Part shown: piece by piece, positions 20,221 to 29,138 of the stretch
How the letters are laid out: every line of letters begins with the position of its first letter
How positions within the stretch are numbered: the first letter of the stretch is position 1
NCBI RefSeq assembly: GCF_000706625.1
Contig: NZ_KL407334.1
Span: forward strand, 666,389 to 730,388
Length of the DNA stretch: 64,000 nt
Source: Bartonella koehlerae C-29
GTDB taxonomy: Bacteria; Pseudomonadota; Alphaproteobacteria; Rhizobiales; Rhizobiaceae
Reading direction: 5' to 3'
Program-made: the position numbers and the translations under genes
Notes under the pieces: model-generated
Database searches by the model: none
What the model was told of the DNA's origin: nothing
The model's input: only the letters and a program-made list of their open reading frames with translations

Positions 20221-21534
20221 ATGCAAGAAAAAGTACAAGAAAAAAGAGCTGCAGATTTGAGTACAAAAACATCGAGTCTCTCAGAGATAGAGCGTTCAGC
20301 TTTTCGTGAGATTGCAGAACGTTTGCGTGACGAGTTGGATTTATCGGTAGAGGGAGCACATTTGGTTACAGAAACAGCCGGTGAGTTGCCATGTGCACAG
20401 ACACTGTCTAGAAATATCATAAAGAAAGTTCTTATAAAAGAGCCGGAAGCAGTTTTATCATTGTTGAATAAAGCTACTGATGGTGTTTTGTGGCTGAATG
20501 AACAGGGTTTCATTCAAGCGATCAGTCGTTCTGCTTTGGCATTAACTGGCTATGAAATAAATGAATTACGCGCTCAGCCATTATCATCATTATTTACTTT
20601 GCAAAGTCGCTCTTTAGTTGAAAAATATTTTGAGTTGATCCGTATGAAAGGAAAAAATCATGCTTTTATTCGCAGTGATACAGCTAATTTAGTGAAGAAA
20701 AATTATAAGAATGTGACCGTTTCTATGACGATGGTGTCTTTGGCACGACAAGACAGTTATGCTGTTATACTGCATGATATGACAAGTGTGGTGCTACCCT
20801 TAGATAAAAAGGCCGAAGAGAATAAAATGGTTGGAGTTGTTCATGAAATACGCACACCTTTAAATGCTCTTATCGGTTTTGCAGAAATTATGAGAGATGG
20901 CCGTTTTGGTGCGATAGACAATGAGCGTTATCGCGGATATTTACGTGATATTATTTCATCTGGAAAACATATATTATCGCTGGTGAATCAATTACTAGAG
21001 TGTTCGAAAGCAAATTATTCTAGTTCAAATAACCAGAATAATAGGCCCATTGTAGCTGAAACATTTGATGTGACCTCCTGTTTGCGTGCGAGTATGGCTT
21101 TTCTTGAAACACAAGCGAATCATAATGGTATTATTATGCGTATTGTTGCACCGGTTTATGTGCCATTTATTTGTATACCGCAACGGATATTTCGTCAGAT
21201 TATGTTGCATCTTCTTTCCAATGCCATCCGTTTTACACCATCGGGTGGACAAATTATTGTCCACGTTTCTTGTAACAAAAAAGAGTGGGTGAAGATTTCA
21301 GTGAGTGATAATGGTCTAGGGATGAATGATGAAGAGATTTTACAAGCACTGCAACCTTATGGTCAAGTAGAACGCAAAGATGGACGTTCTGGGGATAGCT
21401 TTTTTGTTGGCACTGGCCTAGGACTACCGATGTGTAAAGCAATGGTAGAAGAAAGAGGTGGGCAATTTTTGTTGTTTTCAAAGCCCAATTACGGGACAAC
21501 TGTAGAAATATTTTTTCCTATATTTTACGCGTGA
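20221..21534 (+). CDS. PAS-domain sensor histidine kinase, probably 5'-truncated
   Basis: The product is about 437 residues from ATG 20221. It holds a PAS domain (GVLWLNEQGFIQAISRSALA, LTGYEINELRAQPLSSLF), a HisKA domain with the phosphoacceptor histidine in VVHEIRTPLNALIGF, and a complete ATP-binding domain: N box LLSNAIRFTP, G1 SDNGLGM, G2 GTGLGLPMCKAMVEE. The H-box and the RFGAIDNERYRGYLRDI segment resemble the PdhS/PleC/DivJ kinases that control DivK and the cell cycle in Rhizobiales. The frame is open upstream to 20110 and no ribosome site precedes ATG 20221 or TTG 20158, so this is probably the surviving 3' part of a longer gene. Whether it is expressed is unclear. Confidence 0.6.
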   Translation: MQEKVQEKRAADLSTKTSSLSEIERSAFREIAERLRDELDLSVEGAHLVTETAGELPCAQTLSRNIIKKVLIKEPEAVLSLLNKATDGVLWLNEQGFIQAISRSALALTGYEINELRAQPLSSLFTLQSRSLVEKYFELIRMKGKNHAFIRSDTANLVKKNYKNVTVSMTMVSLARQDSYAVILHDMTSVVLPLDKKAEENKMVGVVHEIRTPLNALIGFAEIMRDGRFGAIDNERYRGYLRDIISSGKHILSLVNQLLECSKANYSSSNNQNNRPIVAETFDVTSCLRASMAFLETQANHNGIIMRIVAPVYVPFICIPQRIFRQIMLHLLSNAIRFTPSGGQIIVHVSCNKKEWVKISVSDNGLGMNDEEILQALQPYGQVERKDGRSGDSFFVGTGLGLPMCKAMVEERGGQFLLFSKPNYGTTVEIFFPIFYA

Positions 21535-21548
21535 AGCGACGCATCAAT

Positions 21549-21962
21549 TTATTTTTTCTTAGCCAACAAATCTCTGATTTCTGATAGAAGTTGCTCTTCC
21601 AGAGACATCTTTTTTGAAGTTTCTTCTTTTTCTTGTTTCCGGCGTATTTTATTCATACTTTTAACAAAAAAGAAGAGAACCCAGGTAATAATGAGAAAGT
21701 TGATAAGTAAAGTGATAAAGTTGCCATAGCTAATCGTTGCTCCGGCTGCTTTAGCTGCACTCAAAGTGGCTTGTTTTTCACCGGCAAGCTGAATAAACAT
21801 GTTAGAAAAGTCAATTCCACCTGTGATGAGACCAATAACAGGCATAAAAATATCATTGACAATCGAATTGACTAAGCCACCGAAAGCTCCCCCTATAATC
21901 ACACCGATGGCGAGATCAATCATATTACCTTTTAGGGCAAATTCTTTGAATTCTTTAAGCAT
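21549..21962 (-). CDS. mscL: Large-conductance mechanosensitive channel
   Basis: MscL opens under membrane tension and releases solutes during hypo-osmotic shock. The 137-residue protein has the N-terminal amphipathic helix [15 protein letters not shown]1 ([20 protein letters not shown]) with the conserved glycine-rich pore lining, the periplasmic loop, TM2 ([19 protein letters not shown]) and the C-terminal charged bundle ([15 protein letters not shown]). An upstream extension is open, but AAAGGGGAAA precedes ATG 21962 and the family begins here. It converges on the kinase gene with 14 bases between stops. Confidence 0.96.
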   Translation of the reverse strand: MLKEFKEFALKGNMIDLAIGVIIGGAFGGLVNSIVNDIFMPVIGLITGGIDFSNMFIQLAGEKQATLSAAKAAGATISYGNFITLLINFLIITWVLFFFVKSMNKIRRKQEKEETSKKMSLEEQLLSEIRDLLAKKK

Positions 21963-22530
21963 TATGGTTTCCCCTTTGTATATTCGACATACAGTAACCT
22001 TAATTATCGCTTTTGATAAAAAAGGAAAGAGCAATTTTTACTTTCTTGCAGCATTATATTACAAATATCAAAATCCCTTTAAGACTACATAACATGTTAA
22101 AGATTTAATGAGGCGTTTTGTTTGGCTTGATAGGAGAATAGTTTATAAGCACAAACAGACAGTTTTTTGATAAGAACTGTATTTTTTCTTCTTTTCAACT
22201 AAGGACACATCATTGTTTTCAAATTATAAAATTGTTTCAAGACTTTGATGATAATATGTAGAAAAAAGAAATATATTTTACAGGTTTATATGTTGTTCTT
22301 TTTTATAGAGTGTTGCAATTTTCAATATCTGAATAATTATGAAAAAAAGAAAATATTTTTCTGTTCAATGTTCATAAACAGAAAGATGAAGAGCAATGGT
22401 ATTATGAACTTTCTTTTAGTAGGGGTTACGTTATTATTGAGATAAAGTTCGATTTGTAATGTTAAGCTTTTATATTAAAAGCTTTACGTGAGGGTGTAAT
22501 GGGTTGTTTGTGTATTTCGGAGAAGGATGG
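21963..22530. other. Divergent AT-rich intergenic region, no gene seen
   Basis: The region carries the promoters of mscL and pyrD. A 66-codon frame at 22245-22445 is lysine- and isoleucine-rich with no ribosome site and is probably chance. Confidence 0.5.
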
Positions 22531-23619
22531 ATGAATTTTTTTCGTTGTATTGGTCGTCCTGCTTTATTTATGTTGGATCCAGAATATGCACACCGTTTAG
22601 CAATTGTTGGGCTGAAAAGCGGATTGAACAGTTATCAGAAGGTCGTTGATAAGCGGTTATGTGTGGCTATTGCGGGTCTTAAATTTGAAAACTTTGTCGG
22701 TCTTGCTGCGGGTTTTGATAAGAATGCAGAGGTTGTCAATGACGTTTTTCATTTAGGATTTGGTTTTACTGAAATTGGTACTGTTACGCCAAGATCTCAG
22801 GTTGGAAACCCTAAACCACGGCTTTTTCGCTTGAGAAAAGATGAAGCAATTATTAATAGAATGGGTTTTAATAATGACGGGCGTCAAATTGTTTACAGCA
22901 GGCTTCGTGGATATAAACGTCTTGGTATTGTAGGAATTAATATTGGGGCTAATAAGGATACGGTCGATAAGATTAATGATTATATCACAAGTATTGCTTA
23001 TTTTTATGACGTTGCTGATTACTTTACGGTTAATATTTCTTCACCAAATACACCTGGTTTACGTGATTTACAAGCGCGTGATAGTTTGCATCTTTTGATG
23101 AATGCAATTTCGCAAGCGCGTAGTGAACAAAAGGAAAAGCACGGATTCTCCGTTCCTATTTTTTTGAAAATTGCACCTGATTTATCGGAGAAAGAATTGG
23201 ATGATATGGCTGAAGAAATGAAACTATCTGATTTTGATGGTCTCATTGTTTCCAATACCACTCTTTCACGCCAAGGTCTTAGGGAGAGTACTCTAAGGAA
23301 CGAGGAGGGAGGACTTTCTGGACGTCCACTCTTCGAGCGTTCTACTATTGTGCTAGCAAAAATGCGTCAAAAATTGGGGAAAGAGATTGCAATCATTGGC
23401 GTTGGTGGCATAAGAGATGCACAAACAGCCTTGGAAAAAGTGAAAGCTGGTGCAGACTTGATCCAATTATACAGTGGGATGGTTTATGAAGGTCCAGACC
23501 TTGCCATAACTATTTTGAAAGAGATTTTACAGTTTATGCAGAAAGATGGCGTTGAGAACATAAAGGCTTATCGCGACCACCGTGTTGAGTATTGGGCAAA
23601 ATGTGCGCTTTCTTCCTAA
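22531..23619 (+). CDS. pyrD: Dihydroorotate dehydrogenase (quinone), class 2
   Basis: PyrD oxidises dihydroorotate to orotate at the inner membrane, passing electrons to quinone. The 362 residues begin with the membrane-associated class 2 helix ([20 protein letters not shown]). The barrel follows with [36 protein letters not shown], the catalytic serine loop [33 protein letters not shown] and IGVGGI for FMN phosphate binding. GGAGAAGG lies just before ATG 22531, which decides this start over an in-frame GTG/TTG upstream. It is monocistronic, followed by tRNA-His. Confidence 0.97.
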   Translation: MNFFRCIGRPALFMLDPEYAHRLAIVGLKSGLNSYQKVVDKRLCVAIAGLKFENFVGLAAGFDKNAEVVNDVFHLGFGFTEIGTVTPRSQVGNPKPRLFRLRKDEAIINRMGFNNDGRQIVYSRLRGYKRLGIVGINIGANKDTVDKINDYITSIAYFYDVADYFTVNISSPNTPGLRDLQARDSLHLLMNAISQARSEQKEKHGFSVPIFLKIAPDLSEKELDDMAEEMKLSDFDGLIVSNTTLSRQGLRESTLRNEEGGLSGRPLFERSTIVLAKMRQKLGKEIAIIGVGGIRDAQTALEKVKAGADLIQLYSGMVYEGPDLAITILKEILQFMQKDGVENIKAYRDHRVEYWAKCALSS

Positions 23620-23667
23620 TAAAATTATTTTTTTTTGATAAAAAATGCGAGATTTTTTTCAAGGGGC

Positions 23668-23695
23668 TTGCAAACTTTTCTAATCTTCCTTATGT
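23668..23695 (+). promoter_or_regulatory. Probable promoter of tRNA-His
   Basis: TTGCAA (23668-23673) and TTATGT (23690-23695) are separated by 16 bases and lie about 57 bases before the tRNA. The -35 box within CTTGCA resembles the CTTGAC-type boxes of rhizobial stable-RNA promoters. Confidence 0.35.
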
Positions 23696-23752
23696 CACAC
23701 AAGAAAAGAGTAAGTGTTTACGAAAGAGTAAACAGTCTGATACATTGTTTAT

Positions 23753-23829
23753 GCGGTTGTAGCTCAGTTGGTTAGAGCGCTGGTTTGTGGCACCAGAGGT
23801 CGTAGGTTCGAATCCCACCAACCGTACCA
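23753..23829 (+). tRNA. tRNA-His (anticodon GTG)
   Basis: The anticodon stem-loop CTGGTTTGTGGCACCAG gives GTG. The acceptor is GCGGTTG paired with CAACCGT, making a G1-U72 pair, with A73 and an encoded CCA. The base before G1 is T, so no G-1 is encoded and A73 could not pair with it; this is the known alphaproteobacterial tRNA-His form. The T stem GTAGG/CCCAC contains one A-C mismatch. A short T run follows the gene. Confidence 0.97.
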
Positions 23830-24007
23830 GTTTTTTCCCTATGTTTTATACGATAAACAGCTTATAATAATTACAAGGTCTTTTTTACCTTGATGGCAAT
23901 TGTGTCATTCTTTAAAAATTAAGTTCATAAAGTTTTTTTGTGACGTTCATGTATGGGATGATACCATAAAAGCGCGATACTTGAGTGTTTTTTTAAGTTG
24001 GTGTGTT

Positions 24008-25435
24008 ATGGCGGTGAAAAATGATAAACAAATGAAAAGGAAAGATTCTAAGCTTGCTTCTAATTTTCTCAAGAATTTACGTGGAGTAGATAATTGGGAG
24101 GAAGTTTCACAATGGCTTGCATGCCGTAATGTAGAAGATATTGAATGTATTACACCTGATCAAGCGGGTGTAGCCCGTGGTAAGATGATGCTTTCTAAAA
24201 AATTTACATCGGAAACGTCTTTAGCATTGCCTTCAGCCGTTTTTATGGCCACAATTTCAGGAGATTATCCTGAAGATGGTCATGGTTTTGAGTATCCTAA
24301 AACAGATGGCGATTTACGCCTTGAACCTGATCTTTCTACATTAAGTATTGTACCATGGGAAGAAGCCCCTACTGCACAAGTGATTTGTGATCTTGTGTAT
24401 CAAAATGGTGAAGTTGTTGATTACACACCACGAAATGTTTTGCGAACAGTGGTCGATTTTTACACACAAATGGATTTAAAACCTGTTGTCTCACCAGAAA
24501 TTGAATTTTATTTGGTGCAGAAAAATCCAGATCCTGATTATCCTTTAGTTCCTCCGGTTGGTCGTTCTGGACGTTCAATTGGTGGAGGACAAGGCTATTC
24601 GATTGCTGGTGTGAATGAATTTGATGATTTAATTGATGATATTTACCATTTTTCGGAAGCGCAAGGGCTAGAAATTGACACGCTTATTCATGAAGAAGGA
24701 GCAGGTCAGTTTGAAATTAATTTACGTCATGGCGATCCAATTGAGTTAGCTGATCAGGTTTTTATGTTTAAACGAACGATTCGTGAAGCTGCATTGAAGC
24801 ATAATATGTATGCAACTTTTATGGCTAAGCCTATTCAAGGGCAACCTGGTTCTGCTATGCATATTCACCAATCGGTTGTTGATAAGAAAACGGGTATGAA
24901 TATTTTTACACAGAAAGATGGAGAAGAAAGTGTTTGTTTTCGCTATTTTATTGGTGGATTACAAAGGCATATGGCTGGTGTTTTTGTGATGCTTGCTCCT
25001 TATGTTAATTCTTATAGACGTCTTGTACCTGATCTTTCGGCGCCTGTTAATTTGCGATGGGGATATGATAATCGTACTACAGCTTTTCGTGTACCTCGTT
25101 CTGCTCCTCGAGCACGGCGTGTTGAGAATAGACTTCCTTCATCAGATGCTAACCCTTATTTAGCGCTTGCGGCTTCTTTAGTGTGTGGTCTTATCGGATT
25201 ACAGCAAAAGCTTGAACCAGATGAGCCGACAACGAGGAATGTGAATGCTGATAATATTGAATTACCGCGTGGACTTATTGAGGCTGTCAATTTATTTGAA
25301 CAAGATACAGCAGTAAGGGTTATTCTAGGAGATGTATTTGTAAGTACTTATGCTGCCATCAAACGACAAGAGTTTGAAACTTTTATGGAAGTAATTAGCC
25401 CGTGGGAACGTGAATATCTTTTGTTGAATGTTTAA
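24008..25435 (+). CDS. puuA: Glutamine synthetase family, probable gamma-glutamylputrescine synthetase
   Basis: The enzyme joins glutamate to an amine using ATP; in the Puu pathway the amine is putrescine. The 475-residue protein (from ATG 24008) has the glutamine synthetase fold with VSPEIEFYLV, the ATP site GAGQFEINLRHGDP, the KPIQGQPGSAMHIHQS metal and ammonia region, and RVPRSAPRARRVENRLPSSD. The N-terminal PDQAGVARGKM is characteristic of the GS-like amine ligases, not GlnA. The next gene, 11 bases on, encodes a PuuB-like oxidase, which supports the call. Substrate is inference. An upstream in-frame extension to 23900 lacks a good start. Confidence 0.85.
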   Translation: MAVKNDKQMKRKDSKLASNFLKNLRGVDNWEEVSQWLACRNVEDIECITPDQAGVARGKMMLSKKFTSETSLALPSAVFMATISGDYPEDGHGFEYPKTDGDLRLEPDLSTLSIVPWEEAPTAQVICDLVYQNGEVVDYTPRNVLRTVVDFYTQMDLKPVVSPEIEFYLVQKNPDPDYPLVPPVGRSGRSIGGGQGYSIAGVNEFDDLIDDIYHFSEAQGLEIDTLIHEEGAGQFEINLRHGDPIELADQVFMFKRTIREAALKHNMYATFMAKPIQGQPGSAMHIHQSVVDKKTGMNIFTQKDGEESVCFRYFIGGLQRHMAGVFVMLAPYVNSYRRLVPDLSAPVNLRWGYDNRTTAFRVPRSAPRARRVENRLPSSDANPYLALAASLVCGLIGLQQKLEPDEPTTRNVNADNIELPRGLIEAVNLFEQDTAVRVILGDVFVSTYAAIKRQEFETFMEVISPWEREYLLLNV

Positions 25436-25446
25436 ATTTTATCACG

Positions 25447-26730
25447 ATGATTGAGTATAATCCGATTTCTCCAGAAATTTCTTGGTATGAAGACACTTTA
25501 GAAGAGCGTCCTTCTTATCCATTTTTTGACGGACAGTGTCAATATGATGTGGTTATTATTGGTGGTGGATTTACTGGGCTTTCGGCTGCTTACCATCTCG
25601 CTAAGGCTGGAGTTAGTGTTGTTTTGTGTGAAGCTTCGCGTTTTGGTGATGGTGCCTCAGGGCGCAATGGTGGGCAATTGGGAACGGGGCAACGACAATG
25701 GGTGGAAAATTTAGAGAAAAAATATGGTTTTGAACGAAGTAAAGCACTGTTTGATTTAGCTGAAGAAGCCAAAAGGGATATTTTGTCTTGGTGTGCGATG
25801 CCTGATTGTCAGTGTGATTTTATGGAAGGACAATTTTCTGTGATCCATAAAAGGCGTGGGGTAATATCTTATCAACGGCATGTTGAGATGATGCAGCGTT
25901 ATGGTTATTATGATCTTACTTTTATGGACAGGGATGAAACAGCTAAACGACTTGGCTCGTCTTTTTATTATGGTGGTCTTTATGATGCTCATACTGGTCA
26001 TATAAATCCCTTAAAGCTGGTTGTTTGGTTGGCAAAAAAAGCCAAAAATGCTGGCGCTACACTTTATGAGAAGACAAAAGTTACTGCGGTAAATCGTAAG
26101 GGGCGCCATTGGGTAGTGATAACAGAACGAGGAAAGATAAAGGCTGAACATGTTTTATTGGCAACCAATGCCTATAAGTTTGGACTTCAGAGTTTTGTTG
26201 AGAAAAATATTGTTTCTATCCGCTCTTATATTGGGGCAACAGAACCATTATCAAAAGAAAGCTCCATTCTTCCGGGAGGCGAATCGGTAGATGATTCTCG
26301 TTTTATGGTTCGCTATTTTCGTAAAAGCGTTGACAATCGCTTGTTATTTGGTGGAGTAGAAAGTTATGATAATCAGCATCCCGTAGATTTAGAAGAACGT
26401 ATACGAGGACAAATTGCTGAAATTTATCCTCATCTCAAATCTATAAATCTCACGCATTGTTGGGGAGCAACGGTTGCTATAACAATTGAGCGCATGCCTT
26501 ATGTTCGCCAACTTCTACCAGGTATGATTTATTGCGGCGGTTATTCGGGGCATGGGGTTATGCTTGCTCCTTTTATGGGGAAATTATATGCTGAATGGTT
26601 AACTGGGAAGCGTGAGCGTTTTGCGTATTTTCAGAATTTAAAGATTTCACCTTTTCCAGGGGGAAGAATACTGCGTTACCCGCTTGTATTTTTTGCGATG
26701 CATTGGTTTTCTTTGATGGATCATTTTTAA
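25447..26730 (+). CDS. puuB: FAD-dependent oxidoreductase, probable gamma-glutamylputrescine oxidase
   Basis: This DAO-family flavoprotein would oxidise gamma-glutamylputrescine to the aminoaldehyde, releasing ammonia and hydrogen peroxide. The 427 residues show the N-terminal FAD motif VVIIGGGFTGLSAAYHLA (about 35-52), GDGASGRNGGQLGTGQR, which carries the flavin contact, and the C-terminal CGGYSGHGVMLAPFMGKL. SYPFFDGQCQYDVVIIG is typical of the OrdL/PuuB branch. It is coupled to puuA by an 11-base gap. Downstream aldehyde oxidation could fall to the aldehyde dehydrogenase at 14638, but that is speculation. Confidence 0.87.
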   Translation: MIEYNPISPEISWYEDTLEERPSYPFFDGQCQYDVVIIGGGFTGLSAAYHLAKAGVSVVLCEASRFGDGASGRNGGQLGTGQRQWVENLEKKYGFERSKALFDLAEEAKRDILSWCAMPDCQCDFMEGQFSVIHKRRGVISYQRHVEMMQRYGYYDLTFMDRDETAKRLGSSFYYGGLYDAHTGHINPLKLVVWLAKKAKNAGATLYEKTKVTAVNRKGRHWVVITERGKIKAEHVLLATNAYKFGLQSFVEKNIVSIRSYIGATEPLSKESSILPGGESVDDSRFMVRYFRKSVDNRLLFGGVESYDNQHPVDLEERIRGQIAEIYPHLKSINLTHCWGATVAITIERMPYVRQLLPGMIYCGGYSGHGVMLAPFMGKLYAEWLTGKRERFAYFQNLKISPFPGGRILRYPLVFFAMHWFSLMDHF

Positions 26731-26847
26731 TGGGACATCATTTGAAATGAATGAAATTAATGGCTTGTTTAGCATCTGTCAGCTTTAATGATAAGCTTCT
26801 ATAAATTATTTAATCTTTTATAATTGAATGGAAAGAGAGACGAGTTT

Positions 26848-28323
26848 ATGGTGAGTAAAATTATTCCAGTCTCTCCCTTTGACTGTATTGTTTTTGGTGG
26901 CAATGGTGATTTAGCATCCCGCAAACTTATACCTGCTTTATACCGTTGTCAGTGTGTTGGGCAATTGAATGAGCTAACACGTATTATTGGGGTTTCGCGT
27001 TCTTCGTTGAGTAGTGAAGAGTATCAAAATTTTGTTTGTGCTTCTTTAGAAGAATATATTCATCCAAGAGATCTCAATCAAATTGAACTCAATCGTTTTC
27101 TTGCCCGTTTAACCTATGTTTCTGTTGATATTACATCAAACCGGGGGTGGGGAGATCTCGCTTTACTGCTCTCAAAAGATCCAGCTGATATTCGAGCTTT
27201 TTATTTAGCGGTTGGTTCACCCCTTTTTGGTGATATTGCGATGAGATTGGGACAAAATGGTTTAGTGACGCAAAAAACACGGATTATCATTGAAAAACCT
27301 ATTGGCCATAATGCAGAGACAGCAGTTCAACTCAATGATACATTTGCAAGCGTATTTGATGAAAATCAAATTTTTCGCATTGACCATTATCTTGGCAAGG
27401 AAACCGTTCAAAATTTGATGGCATTGCGGTTTGTTAATACACTTTATGAGCCGTTATGGAACTCCAGTTATATTGATCATGTTCAGATAACGGTGGCTGA
27501 ATCTTTAGGATTGGAAGGGCGTGTAGAATATTATGAGAGTGCAGGCGCACTACGCGACATGGTACAAAATCATATGCTACAATTGCTCTGTTTAGTTGCT
27601 ATGGAAATACCATTTACCAACAGTGCGAATGCCGTGCGTGATGAAAAACTTAAAGTTTTGCATTCTTTAATGCCTCTCGATGTTCATAATGTAGAGCAAT
27701 ATACTGTACGTGGGCAATATCTTTCTGGTATATTGGATGATGTTTCTGTGAAATCTTATCTTGATGATTTGGGGAAAGAGGTTAGTAGGAGTGAAACATT
27801 TGTAGCGCTTAAAACTAAGATTGATAATTGGCGGTGGGCAGATACGCCTTTTTATTTGCGAACAGGTAAACGTATGGCCACGCAGATGTCTGAAATTGTT
27901 GTCGTTTTCAAACCCATTCCCCATAATATTTTTGAGACGGATTCGAGTGAAATTTTTTCTAATCGGCTCGTCATTCGTCTCCAGCCTGATGAAGGCGTAA
28001 AACAATGGTTGATGATTAAGGATCCAGGTCCTGGCGGTATGCGATTTCGTCATATTCCATTGGACATGAGTTTTGCATCTGCATTTTCTCAGCGTAATCC
28101 TGATGCTTATGAACGCTTATTAATGGATGTTATTCGCGGAGATCAAACACTCTTTATGCGTCGTGATGAAGTTGAAGCTGCTTGGCGTTGGATTGATCCG
28201 ATTCTTGAGGGATGGGAGTCCATAAAGCAGCCTGTCCACGGTTATAACGCTGGTTCATGGGGACCATCTGCTTCGACACTTTTGATGGAACGTGATGGGC
28301 GTATATGGAATAACTTGGTTTAG
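26848..28323 (+). CDS. zwf: Glucose-6-phosphate 1-dehydrogenase
   Basis: Zwf oxidises glucose 6-phosphate to 6-phosphogluconolactone, making NADPH. The 491 residues carry the dinucleotide loop FGGNGDLASRK (16-26), EKPIGHN, the substrate loop RIDHYLGKETVQN with H180 next to D179, and the C-terminal RWADTPFYLRTGKRM. GAGACGAG precedes ATG 26848; an upstream TTG frame is less likely. It begins a zwf-pgl-edd cluster typical of Rhizobiales, in which the third gene is now broken, so flux must leave through the oxidative pentose phosphate pathway. Confidence 0.97.
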   Translation: MVSKIIPVSPFDCIVFGGNGDLASRKLIPALYRCQCVGQLNELTRIIGVSRSSLSSEEYQNFVCASLEEYIHPRDLNQIELNRFLARLTYVSVDITSNRGWGDLALLLSKDPADIRAFYLAVGSPLFGDIAMRLGQNGLVTQKTRIIIEKPIGHNAETAVQLNDTFASVFDENQIFRIDHYLGKETVQNLMALRFVNTLYEPLWNSSYIDHVQITVAESLGLEGRVEYYESAGALRDMVQNHMLQLLCLVAMEIPFTNSANAVRDEKLKVLHSLMPLDVHNVEQYTVRGQYLSGILDDVSVKSYLDDLGKEVSRSETFVALKTKIDNWRWADTPFYLRTGKRMATQMSEIVVVFKPIPHNIFETDSSEIFSNRLVIRLQPDEGVKQWLMIKDPGPGGMRFRHIPLDMSFASAFSQRNPDAYERLLMDVIRGDQTLFMRRDEVEAAWRWIDPILEGWESIKQPVHGYNAGSWGPSASTLLMERDGRIWNNLV

Positions 28324-28333
28324 AGCGATAAAT

Positions 28334-29101
28334 ATGTATGGAATAAATATCGACCGTTTAAATTTTGCAACACCCACTGCCCTTGCTTTAGCATTAGCTG
28401 ATCGAGTCGCAGCAGAGCTTAGTGTGTCTGTTCTTGAGCGTAAGCGAGCGATTTTGGCAGTTTCTGGTGGTAAAACACCAGAATTATTTTTTCATCATTT
28501 GTCAAAAGCTGATATTGATTGGGAAAACATCATCATTACTTTGGTTGATGAACGTTTTGTACCTGTTCATCATGAGCGTTCAAACGAACATGTCGTGCGA
28601 CGCTATTTGTTACAAAATTTTGCGGCTAGAGCGCGTTTTGTGGGACTTTATCAGAAGGCAAATACCGTTGAACTTGCCGCTTTTTCAGCAGCGAGTCGTA
28701 TCAATGTTTTGCCTAAACCATTTGATGTGATTGTTTTAGGAATGGGGGTTGATGGGCATACTGCTTCTTTTTTTCCTGATTCTGATCGTTTGAAACAAGC
28801 ACTTGATCTTCAGACGCAAGCGCTCGTTTTACCACTTCATACGAAGAGTACTCTTGAGCCAAGACTTACGCTCACTTTGCCAGTTATAATGCAATCTCGT
28901 TGCATTATTCTCCATTTTGAAGGTTTTCAGAAACGCGATTGTTTTGAAACAGTTTGTCGGAACGGATCTGAAATGGAAATGCCTGTTCGAGCGGTTTTAC
29001 GCAATGCTCATCATCTTGTTCAGGTTTATTGGTCGCCTACAGAAAATGAAATAACTGAAGCAGAACATAGGACCAGTAAAGTAAATACGCAATCCCTTTA
29101 A
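28334..29101 (+). CDS. pgl: 6-phosphogluconolactonase
   Basis: Pgl hydrolyses 6-phosphogluconolactone to 6-phosphogluconate. The 255-residue DevB/Pgl-type protein shows AVSGGKTPELFFHHL (phosphate loop), ITLVDERFVPVHHERSNE, and VLGMGVDGHTASFFPDS with the catalytic histidine. It starts 10 bases after zwf stops (ATG 28334) and is surely co-transcribed. The C-terminal tail (ENEITEAEHRTSKVNTQ) is longer than usual. The following gene edd is a pseudogene. Confidence 0.95.
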   Translation: MYGINIDRLNFATPTALALALADRVAAELSVSVLERKRAILAVSGGKTPELFFHHLSKADIDWENIIITLVDERFVPVHHERSNEHVVRRYLLQNFAARARFVGLYQKANTVELAAFSAASRINVLPKPFDVIVLGMGVDGHTASFFPDSDRLKQALDLQTQALVLPLHTKSTLEPRLTLTLPVIMQSRCIILHFEGFQKRDCFETVCRNGSEMEMPVRAVLRNAHHLVQVYWSPTENEITEAEHRTSKVNTQSL

Positions 29102-29138
29102 CTCATGATAGGATGCGTAAATGAAAGGGAGAATAAAC

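Noticed and set aside
20139-20513. 124-codon minus-strand ORF opposite the kinase gene
   Set aside because: It is a shadow of the kinase frame with no start signal or motif.
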